Positions 26,199 to 34,824 of a stretch of 64,000 bases of DNA are shown here, in pieces. Every line of letters begins with the position of its first letter. The first letter of the stretch is position 1. This stretch comes from Streptomyces sp. NBRC 110028. GTDB lineage: Bacteria > Actinomycetota > Actinomycetes > Streptomycetales > Streptomycetaceae. Below the pieces are notes generated by a model. That model did not search any database and was not told where the DNA came from. It was given only the letters and a program-made list of their open reading frames with translations. The stretch spans positions 124,001 through 188,000 of the forward strand of contig NZ_BBUZ01000035.1 in the NCBI RefSeq assembly GCF_001417735.1, given 5' to 3'. Both the position numbers and the translations under genes were made by a program.

Positions 26199-27050
26199 TC
26201 AGGAAACCGGCACCGGGAGCACCCGGCGCAGCGGGTCCTCGGGCAGCCGGCCGTGGGCCTTCCACTCGCGCGGGTAGCCGACCGAGACCTCCTGGAACTT
26301 CACGCCGTCCTCCACCGTGGTCCGCGGAATGTGCAGATGCCCGTAGACGACGGTCTCGGCGCGGAACCGGACGTGCCAGTCGGCGGTCAGCTCGGTGCCG
26401 CACCACAGGGCGAAGTCGGGGTAGCGCAGCACTCGGGTGGGCAGCCGGGTCATCGGCCAGTGGTTGATGAGCACCGTCCTCAGCGCGGGGTCGCAGGCCG
26501 CGAGCCGGGCCTCGGTCTCGGCGACCCGGGCGCGGCACCAGGCGTCGCGGGTGGGGTAGGGGTCGGGGTGCAGGAAGTGCTCGTCGGTGCAGATCACGCC
26601 CTCGTCGTGGGCGTGGGCGAGGGCGGCCTCCTTGGTGGTGATGCCGTCGAGGCGGAAGGTGTAGTCGTACAGCAGGAACAGCGGGGCGATGGTGAGCGGC
26701 CCGCCGATGCCCTCCCACACCGGGTACGGGTCCTCGGGCGTGACGACGCCCTTGCTCCGGCACATCTCCACCAGCGTCTCGTAGCGCGCCACGCCCCGGG
26801 CCTCCACCGGGTCCTTGGGGTGGGTCCACAGCTCATGGTTGCCCGGCGACCAGATGACCTTGGCGAAGCGCTCGCTCAGCAGCCCCAGGGCCCATTCGAT
26901 GTGGGCGAAGACCTCGCCGACGTCCCCGGCGACGATCAGCCAGTCGTCCTCGGAGCCGGGCCGCAGCCGCTCCACGATCGCCCGGTTCTCCTCGTAGGCC
27001 ACGTGCAGGTCACTGATGGCGAGTAGTTCGCCCCGGTGCGTGCCGCCCAT
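26199..27050 (-). CDS. Metallophosphoesterase
   Basis: A 283-residue calcineurin-like phosphoesterase with all metal-binding blocks: ISDLHVAYEEN (start), IVAGDVGE, SPGNHELWTH, LINHWPMT and VYGHLHIPRT. The substrate cannot be read from sequence; this streptomycete subgroup is commonly seen beside phosphopantetheinyl transferase genes, but none lies here. I chose the ATG at 27048-27050 because AGGAGAAGC precedes it; an upstream in-frame start at 27080 adds ten residues without a ribosome-binding site. It is divergent from the universal stress protein gene. Confidence 0.9.
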   Translation of the reverse strand: MGGTHRGELLAISDLHVAYEENRAIVERLRPGSEDDWLIVAGDVGEVFAHIEWALGLLSERFAKVIWSPGNHELWTHPKDPVEARGVARYETLVEMCRSKGVVTPEDPYPVWEGIGGPLTIAPLFLLYDYTFRLDGITTKEAALAHAHDEGVICTDEHFLHPDPYPTRDAWCRARVAETEARLAACDPALRTVLINHWPMTRLPTRVLRYPDFALWCGTELTADWHVRFRAETVVYGHLHIPRTTVEDGVKFQEVSVGYPREWKAHGRLPEDPLRRVLPVPVS

Positions 27051-27157
27051 TGCTTCTCCTGTCGTACGGTCGGCGGTCATGTTGCGGTCGCGGTGTCGTC
27101 GCGCCGCGGGGCAGGCCGGTTGATCACCCCTTTCTCCCTGGCGCTAGCCTCGCAGAT

Positions 27158-27619
27158 GTGGTGGACAAACTTCCCGCGGCCTTCGAGCGCGGAACTGACG
27201 GTCCGAAGGTTATCGTGGCCGGTGTCGACGGCTCCGACTCGTCCTGGCGTGCCGCCGCGTACGCTGCGGGGCTGGCCAGGCGCCAGAACGCGCTGCTCGC
27301 CCTGGTGTACATCCAGCCCGTGATGGCGGCCGGTGCGGCGCTGGGCGCCTCCGTGGCCGACACCACGGCAGAGGTGGCCGAGGAGCTGCTGCGGGAGGTG
27401 CGCAAGGCGGCCGAGCGGCTGCGCGGCGCCTTCGAGGTGCGCTGGGAGTTCCACACCTTCCGCGGCGATCCGTACAACGGCCTGGTGACGGCGGCGGACG
27501 AGCTGAAGGCCGACGCGGTCGTGGTCGGCGCGTCCGAGCGGGCGGGGCACCGCATCGTCGGCTCGGTGGCGGTCCGGCTGGTCAAGGCCGGGCGCTGGCC
27601 GGTCACGGTGGTGCCGTAG
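27158..27619 (+). CDS. Universal stress protein (UspA family)
   Basis: A 153-residue single-domain UspA protein. VIVAGVDGSDSSW is the first strand and nucleotide loop; the C-terminal ATP-binding motif G-x2-G-x9-G-S/T is visible in VVVGASERAGHRIVGSVAVR, followed by the last strand WPVTVVP. ATP binding is therefore likely. Two adjacent GTG codons (27158 and 27161) can start it and neither has a strong ribosome-binding site; longer in-frame starts extend into the divergent gene. A general stress role is known for the family; the specific trigger is unknown. A dodecin gene follows 102 bases later. Confidence 0.85.
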   Translation: MVDKLPAAFERGTDGPKVIVAGVDGSDSSWRAAAYAAGLARRQNALLALVYIQPVMAAGAALGASVADTTAEVAEELLREVRKAAERLRGAFEVRWEFHTFRGDPYNGLVTAADELKADAVVVGASERAGHRIVGSVAVRLVKAGRWPVTVVP

Positions 27620-27721
27620 CCGGCCGGGCGCGCCGGCGGCGTCCGGCTCGCGGACGGGGGCGCGGTGAGGCACCGTGGGGAGAGGAACCATCGGACCGCC
27701 CCCAGGACCGGGGAGAGTGCC

Positions 27722-27958
27722 ATGTCGCATACCTACCGGGTGACGGAGATCGTCGGCTCGTCCGCCGAGAGCGTCGACGACGCGATCCGCAGCGGCATCA
27801 GCCGCGCCTCGAAGACGCTGCGCAATCTCGACTGGTTCGAGGTCGGCGCCGTCCGCGGGCATATCGAGGACGGCCGGATCGCGCACTACCAGGTAGGGCT
27901 GAAGGTCGGGTTCCGGCTGGAGGAGACCGACTCCGGCTCCGGTGATCTGCCCGGCTGA
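27722..27958 (+). CDS. Dodecin (flavin-storage protein)
   Basis: A 78-residue protein with the dodecin pattern: TYRVTEIVGSSAESVDDAIR, SRASKTLRNLDWFEVGAVRG and HYQVGLKVGFRLE. Dodecins form hollow dodecamers that bind flavins or flavin precursors; the Trp in LDWFEV is the residue that stacks on the isoalloxazine ring. The ATG at 27722 follows GGGAGAG. The gene ends one base from the convergent phospholipase gene's stop, with no terminator between. Confidence 0.93.
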   Translation: MSHTYRVTEIVGSSAESVDDAIRSGISRASKTLRNLDWFEVGAVRGHIEDGRIAHYQVGLKVGFRLEETDSGSGDLPG

Positions 27959-27959
27959 T

Positions 27960-29030
27960 TCAGCCACGGGGGACGACGGCGGACAGCACGGACGGCAGCG
28001 GATACCAGTCGGCGGTCGCGAGGCTGGCGTGCCGCGCGGCGAGGTCGTTCACCCGCGCCCTGGCCTGGGCCTCGGTGGGGTGGGTGCCGTCGATGGCGGG
28101 CGCGACGTTCTGCGCGTCGGTCATGATCAGGATGTAGTGGCGGGCGTCGTACCAGGCGGTGTCGATGTCGCGGGTGACGTACGCGGAGGCGTCGCCGTCG
28201 AAGAACACGAACCACGGGCGGATCGCGGCGTCCTGGTACCGGGTGCGCGGGTCGCCGGCGGCGGCGGTGTGGACGGCGGGGAAGGCGGCCGCCCTGCGGA
28301 GGTTTCCGGCGGCGGCGAGATCACGCAGATGGGTGGCGTACTCACGATCGGTCCACAGGGTGTCGAGCGGGTTGTTCTCCTCGACGGTGCCGGGGATCAG
28401 CTCGACGATGAACTTGCCCGCGAGCGCGGACCGGGACGGCCAGGCCCCGGCCCGTACCGCCTCGTCCAAGTCGGTGTGGTCGCCCACCACGTCAGCGGGG
28501 CGCAGCAGCGCGTCGCCGAGGGTGGCGCCGAGGAGCGCGTCGAGGTCGTCGGGGCCGCGGCCGCTCTTGTCGTAGAAACCGTCCTTCAGCTCCGTCTTGA
28601 TGACGATGGGACGGTGGCCGGGATGGGCATCGTGCCAGGCCTTCATGTCGGCGAGGCAGCCCGCCAGGCTCTGGTCGCGGGCCTTGGTGCGCAGTTCGGC
28701 GGGGGTGGCGGCGTTCTCGCAGTTGTTGTCGTTGCCGAGCGGATTGCTGTGCGAGACCCGCCACCCGGCGCCGAACGCATTGGTCCACACGTCGAGTTCG
28801 AGCAGGGAGGCGCCGGAGTCGAGCGCGTCGGCGAAGTACGGATACTTCGCCTTCTCGTACGCGTTGTGCACGCCCACCCCCGTGGTGGCGGCGTACGACG
28901 GCTCGGCGGCGGCGGCGGCCGGGCTCGCGCCCGCCGACGCCGTCAGACACAGCGCGGCGACCGCCGCGGCGACCGCCACCGTTCGTGTGTGCCGCGCCCC
29001 GCCGGACGCGGATCCCCCCGAGTTGCCCAT
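27960..29030 (-). CDS. Secreted Ca-dependent PI-phospholipase C-like protein
   Basis: A 356-residue protein with a signal peptide (VAVAAAVAALCLTASAGASPA, cleavage near residue 40). The mature part starts VGVHNAYEKAKYPYFADAL, then LELDVWTNAFGAGWRVSHS, PIVIKTELKDGF and TDREYATHLRDL, which fit the PI-PLC-C1 family (Ca-dependent phosphoinositide phospholipase C). His in GVHN and HSNP and acidic ELDVW and KTELKD residues are the likely catalytic and calcium-binding groups. It would act outside the cell on phosphoinositides or similar lipids. No transporter or regulator lies next to it. Confidence 0.82.
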   Translation of the reverse strand: MGNSGGSASGGARHTRTVAVAAAVAALCLTASAGASPAAAAAEPSYAATTGVGVHNAYEKAKYPYFADALDSGASLLELDVWTNAFGAGWRVSHSNPLGNDNNCENAATPAELRTKARDQSLAGCLADMKAWHDAHPGHRPIVIKTELKDGFYDKSGRGPDDLDALLGATLGDALLRPADVVGDHTDLDEAVRAGAWPSRSALAGKFIVELIPGTVEENNPLDTLWTDREYATHLRDLAAAGNLRRAAAFPAVHTAAAGDPRTRYQDAAIRPWFVFFDGDASAYVTRDIDTAWYDARHYILIMTDAQNVAPAIDGTHPTEAQARARVNDLAARHASLATADWYPLPSVLSAVVPRG

Positions 29031-29179
29031 CCGACCCCACCCCTGCCGCTGCCATCAGAACTGGGCAGCAGCGTACGGGAGGGGCCCGCGGGTGACGAGA
29101 GGGACTTCGTCACATGGCGGGGTTCTGGGGTCTGTCGGGGTGTGCTCGGCTCAGATCCGCCTCATCGGCCCAAGTCGAC

Positions 29180-31012
29180 TCAGGCGGCCACGAGTTCGCG
29201 GGCCGCCGCGGTGATCGCCTCGGCGTCGATCCCGGCCTGGTTCAGCTGCTCGGCCGGGGTGCCGGACATCGGCATGTTCCGTACGGCGAGCCGCACGATG
29301 CGCGGCGCCGGGCCGCCGTCGGCGAAGGCGCCCTGGACCGCGTCGCCCACACCGCCCTCGGGGTGGTGGTCCTCGACGGTGATCAGCCGGCCCGTCACCT
29401 CGGCGGCGGTGCGCAGCGCTTCGGCGTCGACCGGCTTGAGCGAGTACAGGTCGATGACGCGGGCGGAGATGCCGTCCTGGGCGAGCCGGTCCGCTGCGGC
29501 GATGGCCTCGTGCACGGTGACCCCGGCCGCGACGAGGGTGACGCGGTCGCTCTCGGTGGCGCGCAGGATCTTGGACCCGCCGATGGGGAAGCGCGCGGAG
29601 GACGGGTAGATGACGGGCGTTCCGCCGCGCGAGGTGCGCAGGTAGCGGATGCCCGACAGCTCGGCCATGGCCGCGGTCAGCTGGGCGGTCTGGTTGGCGT
29701 CGCACGGGTAGAGCACGGTGCTGCCGTGCACGGCCCTCATCGCCGCCAGGTCCTCCAGGCCCATCTGCGAGGGCCCGTCCTGGCCGATGGCGACCCCGGC
29801 GTGCGAGCCGACCAGGTTGAGGTCGGCGCGGCTGACGGAGGCCATCCGGACGAAGTCGTAGGCACGGGTGAGGAAGGCGGCGAAGGTGCAGGCGTACGGG
29901 TTCCAGCCGCGCGTCTGCATGCCCACCGCGGCGGCCACCATCTGCTGTTCGGCGATGTAGAACTCGAAGTAGCGCTCGGGGTGTTCCTTGTGGAAGTACT
30001 CCAGGCGGGTCGAGTCGCCCACCTCGCCGTCGAGCGCCACCACATCGCCGCGGGCGGTGCCGACGGCGGCCAGCGCCTCGCCGAACGCGTCGCGGGTGGG
30101 GACGGTGTCGCCGGTGTTGAAGCGCGGCAGGCTCAGCGGGCCCTCCGACGTGGGCCGGGTGGGTTTCTCCTCGGGCGGGCCGAGCACCGGCACCGCCATG
30201 TTCCGTACGCCGCCGAGTTCGGCGATGGCCTCATCGGCGTCCTTCAGCGGCTTGCCGTGCATGCCCTCGTGGTTCTCCGCGGAGGCGACGCCGCGGCCCT
30301 TCTGGGTGCGGGCGATGATGGCGGTGGGGCGGCCGACGGTCGACGTCGCCTCGCCGTACGCGCGGTCGATCGCGGCGATGTCGTGCCCGTCGACCTCGAT
30401 GGTGTGCCAGTCGAAGGCGCGGATGCGGCGCGCGTAGGCGTCGAGGTCCCACTGGTGGCGGGTGGGTCCGCGCTGGCCGAGCCGGTTGACGTCGATGATG
30501 GCGGTGAGGTTGTCCAGCCGTTCGTGGCCCGCGTGCTCGAACGCCTCCCAGACCGATCCCTCGGCCATCTCGCTGTCCCCGCACAGCACCCAGACCCGGC
30601 TGGAGACGTGGTCGAGCCGCTTGCCGGCCAGCGCCATGCCGACACCGAAGGGCAGCCCCTGGCCGAGCGATCCGGTGGCCACGTCCACCCAGGGCAGTTC
30701 GGGGGTGGGGTGGCCCTCCAGCCGGCTGCCGAGCTTGCGGAAGGTGAGCAGTTCCTCGTCCTTGAGCGCCCCGGCCGCCTTGTAGAGCGAGTACAGCAGC
30801 GGGGAGGCGTGCCCCTTGGAGAAGATCAGGTGGTCGTTGCCCGGGTGCTCCGGCTTTTCGAAGTCATAGCGCAGGTGGTTGCCCATGAGGACGGCCATCA
30901 GGTCCGCCGCCGACATCGACGAGGTGGGGTGGCCGGACCCGGCGGCGGCCGAGGACCGCACGGAGTCCACCCGCAGCTGCTGCCCCAGTTCGCTGAGCTG
31001 TTCGTGTCGCAT
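29180..31012 (-). CDS. Transketolase
   Basis: A 610-residue thiamine-diphosphate enzyme fused from both halves seen as split subunits elsewhere. N-terminal pyrophosphate-binding module: AAAGSGHPTSSMSAADLM, SKGHASPLLYSL, TGSLGQGLPFG, VLCGDSEMAEGS. C-terminal pyrimidine module: VVALDGEVGDSTR, FIAEQQMVAAAVGM, IGQDGPSQMGLEDLA, then the transketolase C-domain to VAA. It links the pentose phosphate pathway and glycolysis. Length is shorter than the 690-700 residues of the main streptomycete enzyme, so it may be a second transketolase. ATG at 31010-31012 after GGAGAACA. It leads or joins an NDH-2-type flavoprotein gene 29 bases upstream. Confidence 0.9.
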   Translation of the reverse strand: MRHEQLSELGQQLRVDSVRSSAAAGSGHPTSSMSAADLMAVLMGNHLRYDFEKPEHPGNDHLIFSKGHASPLLYSLYKAAGALKDEELLTFRKLGSRLEGHPTPELPWVDVATGSLGQGLPFGVGMALAGKRLDHVSSRVWVLCGDSEMAEGSVWEAFEHAGHERLDNLTAIIDVNRLGQRGPTRHQWDLDAYARRIRAFDWHTIEVDGHDIAAIDRAYGEATSTVGRPTAIIARTQKGRGVASAENHEGMHGKPLKDADEAIAELGGVRNMAVPVLGPPEEKPTRPTSEGPLSLPRFNTGDTVPTRDAFGEALAAVGTARGDVVALDGEVGDSTRLEYFHKEHPERYFEFYIAEQQMVAAAVGMQTRGWNPYACTFAAFLTRAYDFVRMASVSRADLNLVGSHAGVAIGQDGPSQMGLEDLAAMRAVHGSTVLYPCDANQTAQLTAAMAELSGIRYLRTSRGGTPVIYPSSARFPIGGSKILRATESDRVTLVAAGVTVHEAIAAADRLAQDGISARVIDLYSLKPVDAEALRTAAEVTGRLITVEDHHPEGGVGDAVQGAFADGGPAPRIVRLAVRNMPMSGTPAEQLNQAGIDAEAITAAARELVAA

Positions 31013-31041
31013 TGTTCTCCTTCCAGGTTCGTCCCCGCGGT

Positions 31042-32358
31042 TCAGCCGCCGCCGCGGCCGTGCCGCGCGACCTCGGGCGACTCGGTGTCCAGCGGCACCG
31101 ACCAGGACGGCACCAGGCCGAACTGCACCGCCTGCGGCGGCAGCGCCGCGTCCAGCAGCCAGTCGGCGGCCACCCGGATCCGGTTGCCGGGCATCGCCAT
31201 CAGGTGGTAGCCGCGGGTGACCGCGTTGGCCGCGGGGCCGGCCAGCGGGATGTGCAACGGGTCCGCGGCCGCTTGTACCCCGCCGAGATCGACCGTGAAC
31301 CCCAGGTCGTGGTGTTTGTACGGGCGCGGGGTGCCGCGTCCGAAGGAGGCGAGGATGTTGTGGGCGGCCACCTTGCCCTGGCGCTGCGCGTGCTGCGCGG
31401 TCATCGGCGTGAACTCGCCCGGCCGGGTCAGATCCGGCACCGCGGCGGCGTCCCCGCAGGCCAGCACCTCCGGATGGCCGGGGACGGCCAGATACCGGTC
31501 GACCCGCAGCCGCCCGTGCTCGGTCGCCAGCCCGAGGCCGTCCACCAGCGGGTCGGGGCGTACGCCGACGCACCAGATCAGCGACCGGGTGTCGATGAAC
31601 TCACCGTCGTCGAGCAGCACCCCGTCGGAGGTGGCCTCCTTGACCGAGGTGCCCATCCGGACGTCGACCCCGCGCCGCCGCAGCACCCGGTCCGCGGTGC
31701 GGGACAGCCGTTCGTCGAGGCTGGGCAGCACCCGCTTGGCGACGTCGATCAGCATCCAGCGGGGCCGGGACTCGCCGCGCAGCGCGGCGTTCCGCCGGGC
31801 GAGGGAGTCGGTGAACAGGGTGCCGTGGGCGGCCACTTCGGTGCCGGTGTACCCGGCGCCCACCACCACGAAGGTCTTGCGCGCGGCCCGCTCGCGGGGG
31901 TCCCGGGTGTTGGCCGCCATCTCGAGCTGGCGGGTGACGTGGTCCCGCAGGAACAGGGCCTCCGGCATGCCGCGGAAGCCGTGGGCGTGCTCGGCCACGC
32001 CCGGGATCGGCAGCAGCTTGTTGACGCTGCCCACCGCCAGGACGAGCCGGTCGTAGCTCATCTCGCCGCGCTCGCCCTCGGGGTCGGTCCAGGCCACGCG
32101 GCGGCCGGTGAGGTCGACGGAGTCGACGTTGCCCAGCACCAGCCGGACGTGCGGGAGGGTGCCGGTGAGGGACACCGACACCCGCCGGGGTTCCAGGACG
32201 CCGGCGGCGACCTCGGGGAGCAGCGGCAGGTACAGAAAGTAGTCGTTGGGGTTGATCAGGACGATTTCCGCTGTACGGCGCAGGGCGCGGGACAGCGTAC
32301 GGGCGGCCTGGTAACCGGCGAAACCGGCCCCCACGATCACGATGCGTACTGGGCTCAC
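31042..32358 (-). CDS. NDH-2-type NAD(P)/FAD-dependent oxidoreductase
   Basis: A 438-residue flavoprotein with two Rossmann dinucleotide folds: FAD (VRIVIVGAGFAGYQAARTL) at the N-terminus and NAD(P)H (TFVVVGAGYTGTEVAAHG) near 165. The FAD-pyrophosphate motif HPEVLACGDAAAVPD is near 310. This layout is that of type II NADH:quinone dehydrogenases, which pass electrons to menaquinone without proton pumping; C-terminal membrane-binding helices are not obvious, so a soluble relative is possible. It starts 129 bases downstream of a flavin monooxygenase gene and reads into the transketolase gene. Confidence 0.87.
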   Translation of the reverse strand: MSPVRIVIVGAGFAGYQAARTLSRALRRTAEIVLINPNDYFLYLPLLPEVAAGVLEPRRVSVSLTGTLPHVRLVLGNVDSVDLTGRRVAWTDPEGERGEMSYDRLVLAVGSVNKLLPIPGVAEHAHGFRGMPEALFLRDHVTRQLEMAANTRDPRERAARKTFVVVGAGYTGTEVAAHGTLFTDSLARRNAALRGESRPRWMLIDVAKRVLPSLDERLSRTADRVLRRRGVDVRMGTSVKEATSDGVLLDDGEFIDTRSLIWCVGVRPDPLVDGLGLATEHGRLRVDRYLAVPGHPEVLACGDAAAVPDLTRPGEFTPMTAQHAQRQGKVAAHNILASFGRGTPRPYKHHDLGFTVDLGGVQAAADPLHIPLAGPAANAVTRGYHLMAMPGNRIRVAADWLLDAALPPQAVQFGLVPSWSVPLDTESPEVARHGRGGG

Positions 32359-32487
32359 ACGGAACTCCCGGGCGCGACGAGGGCAGAGCGCTCCAAGTGC
32401 CCGTGCGGGCCGAGGTCAAACCTGGGGTGCGGCCGGCCCCGGCCCGGTGGACAATGCCGCCGCCCGGGCCGGGCGCTGTCGCGGGGG

Positions 32488-33681
32488 CTACGACCGGACC
32501 GGTTCGTCCCAGTCGATGCGGTAGCCGGTCTGCCAGTCGCCGCCGGTGGTGCCCGCCCGGTCGAGTCTGCGGGGCATCGTGGCGTCCCGCAGGGCCCGCT
32601 TGACGGGGCCGGGGGCGGTGCGGCGGGCCAGGCCCGCGCTGTTCGCGGCCACCGTCTCGACCCGTTCGCGGCGCAGCCCCTCGTACGCGGCGAGCGCCGA
32701 CCGCGGGCCGGGCAGATCGCGCAGGCACTTGGCGAGCACCACACCGTCCTCGATGGCCAGCGAGGCGCCCTGGGCGGCGTTGGGCGCGCACGCGTGCGCC
32801 GCGTCCCCCACGACGACCATGCCCTCCTCGGACCAGACGGGGGTGGAGATCAGGTCGTACGCGGCGGTGGCGACGATGCTCTCGCCGGTGGCGCGGACGA
32901 TGTCGGCGGCCGGGGTGTGGTCCTCGGCGAACAGTTCCGTCAGCCGCTCCCGCCACTGCCCGGGGGTGACGGCGGCCAGCTCCGCCTTGGACAGTTCGGC
33001 CGCCGGGGCGTTGCTGAACCACCACACCTCGCCGTCGGGCGCGGTGGTGCAGCCGAAGAACGCCTGCTTGCCGAAGACCATCCGGTAGGTCTCCGGGGCG
33101 GGCGGTTCGGCGACGTCGCGGGTGTAGCCGCACACCGTGTGCTGTCCGGTGTAGCGGGGCCGGGGCGCGCCCGCGTCGATGGTCCGGCGGATGAGGGAGT
33201 GGATTCCGTCGGCGCCGACGAGGACGTCGCCCACGGCCCGGCCGCCGTCCGCGAAGGACCCCACGACGCGGCCGTCCGGGCCGGTCTGGGCGGCCAGCAG
33301 CCGCTTGCCGTGCTCGACGCGCACTCCGCGGCGCACCGCTTCCTCGCGCAGCACCCGGGCCAGGGTGGCGCGTCTGATCGTGACCGCCCCCAGCCCGCCG
33401 TCCTCCGCGCCGGCCATCGGCTTGTCGCCCAGCCGTTTGCCGGTGTTGCTGATGAATTCGACGCGGGTGGCCGGGAAGCCGTGTTCCAGGACCGGCCCGT
33501 GGGCGTCGATGGTGCGCAGCGCCTCCAGGCCGTTGTTCGCGACGAGGAGGAACGCACCGCCCGTGTCGGTGGCCTCGGGAGGGTACGCCTCGTAGACGAC
33601 CGCGTCGATGCCCGCCTTGTGCAGGGCCATCGCGGTGACCGTGCCGGCGATGCCGCCACCGATGATCAGGGCCTTGGTCAT
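32488..33681 (-). CDS. FAD-dependent aromatic-type monooxygenase
   Basis: A 397-residue class A flavoprotein monooxygenase: KALIIGGGIAGTVTAMALHK (ADP-binding), the DG motif region (VGDVLVGADGIHSLIRRT), and GD motif (VVVGDAAHACAPNAAQGASL). These enzymes hydroxylate or epoxidise aromatic or polyketide-type substrates. No biosynthetic cluster surrounds it, so the substrate is unknown. ATG at 33679-33681 is preceded by CGGAGCACC; an in-frame start 14 codons earlier lacks such a site. It is in the same direction as NDH-2 and transketolase. Confidence 0.88.
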   Translation of the reverse strand: MTKALIIGGGIAGTVTAMALHKAGIDAVVYEAYPPEATDTGGAFLLVANNGLEALRTIDAHGPVLEHGFPATRVEFISNTGKRLGDKPMAGAEDGGLGAVTIRRATLARVLREEAVRRGVRVEHGKRLLAAQTGPDGRVVGSFADGGRAVGDVLVGADGIHSLIRRTIDAGAPRPRYTGQHTVCGYTRDVAEPPAPETYRMVFGKQAFFGCTTAPDGEVWWFSNAPAAELSKAELAAVTPGQWRERLTELFAEDHTPAADIVRATGESIVATAAYDLISTPVWSEEGMVVVGDAAHACAPNAAQGASLAIEDGVVLAKCLRDLPGPRSALAAYEGLRRERVETVAANSAGLARRTAPGPVKRALRDATMPRRLDRAGTTGGDWQTGYRIDWDEPVRS

Positions 33682-33786
33682 GGTGCTCCGTGACAGAGGG
33701 TCGGGAAAAGGTGACAGCACCATAGGGCCAGCGCGCGGGTCCCGGGGCGGGTTCGCCGAGGCCGGTACGGCGGTGTGCGGAGGCGG

Positions 33787-34653
33787 CTACTTGAGCAGCC
33801 GGGACATCCGGCGGTCGGCGAGCGGTTTGCCGCCGGTCTGGCAGGTGGGGCAGTACTGGAGCGAGGAGTCCTTGAAGGACACCTCGCGGACGGTGTCGCC
33901 GCACACCGGGCAGGGCTCTCCGGCGCGGCCGTGCACCCGCATCCCGCTGTGCTTCTCCGCCTTGAGGTCCCCGGCGGCGAGCCCCCGGGAGCGTTCGACG
34001 GCGTCCCGCAGGGTGGCGCCCATCACCTCGTACAGGACGGCGATCTCCTCCTCGGAGAGGTCCGAGGCGAGCCGGTAGGGCGACATCCGGGCGGCGTGCA
34101 GGATCTCGTCGGAGTAGGCGTTCCCGATCCCGGCGATGACGCTCTGGTCGCGGAGCACGCCCTTGATCCGGTGGCGTACGCCGCGCAGCAGCCCGGCGAA
34201 CGCCTCCTGGGTGAAGGAGCCTTCGAGCGGGTCGGGGCCCAGGCGCGCGACGCCCGGCACCTCGGCGGGGTCGCGCACGCAGTACACGGCCAGCCCCTTG
34301 CGGGAGCCCGCCTCGGTGAGGTCGAAACCGGAGCGCTCCGGTCCGGAGAGCAGCAGCCGCAGCGCCAGCGGGCCCCGGCCGGGGCGCGGCGGGGCCTCGG
34401 GCAGCCCGTCCTTCCAGCGCAGCCAGCCCGCGCGGGCGAGATGGATGACCAGGTGGGGGCCGTCGGTGGCCAGGTCGAGGAACTTGCCGTGGCGGCCGGC
34501 CGCCGTGACGGTGCGGCCTTCCAGGGCGGTCAGCGGCGGGTCGTACGTCTTCAGCACGCTCACCGCGACGGGCAGGACGCGGGCGATCTCCCGACCCACC
34601 GCGCGGTCGGCCAGGATCCCGGCGAGGGCCTCCACCTCGGGCAGCTCCGGCAT
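33787..34653 (-). CDS. Fpg/Nei family DNA glycosylase / AP lyase (second copy)
   Basis: A 288-residue repair enzyme with N-terminus MPELPEVEA (catalytic Pro2, Glu3), RHGKFLDL lysine near 57, the DNA-binding SVIAGIGNAYSDEILHAARM segment and an intact zinc finger CPVC...CPTC (17 residues between) in the C-terminus. It ends MSRLLK. It differs clearly from the copy at 7998-8810, as expected for two paralogues with different lesion preference. Actinobacteria commonly keep several members. ATG at 34651-34653. It is divergent from the catalase-like gene. Confidence 0.92.
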   Translation of the reverse strand: MPELPEVEALAGILADRAVGREIARVLPVAVSVLKTYDPPLTALEGRTVTAAGRHGKFLDLATDGPHLVIHLARAGWLRWKDGLPEAPPRPGRGPLALRLLLSGPERSGFDLTEAGSRKGLAVYCVRDPAEVPGVARLGPDPLEGSFTQEAFAGLLRGVRHRIKGVLRDQSVIAGIGNAYSDEILHAARMSPYRLASDLSEEEIAVLYEVMGATLRDAVERSRGLAAGDLKAEKHSGMRVHGRAGEPCPVCGDTVREVSFKDSSLQYCPTCQTGGKPLADRRMSRLLK

Positions 34654-34824
34654 GCCACCAGTGTGCCGCAGCACCGGCCGGGGGCGCCCGGCCACCCGCG
34701 CCCCACCCTCGTACCACTCCGGGCTGCGGGGTGCGGCCTCCTCCCCTACTGTCTCTCTTGTCCGCTGGACACCTTTATCCCCTTTGACCCCCGATGCCTC
34801 ATTCGCCCCGCACGGAGAGTCCCC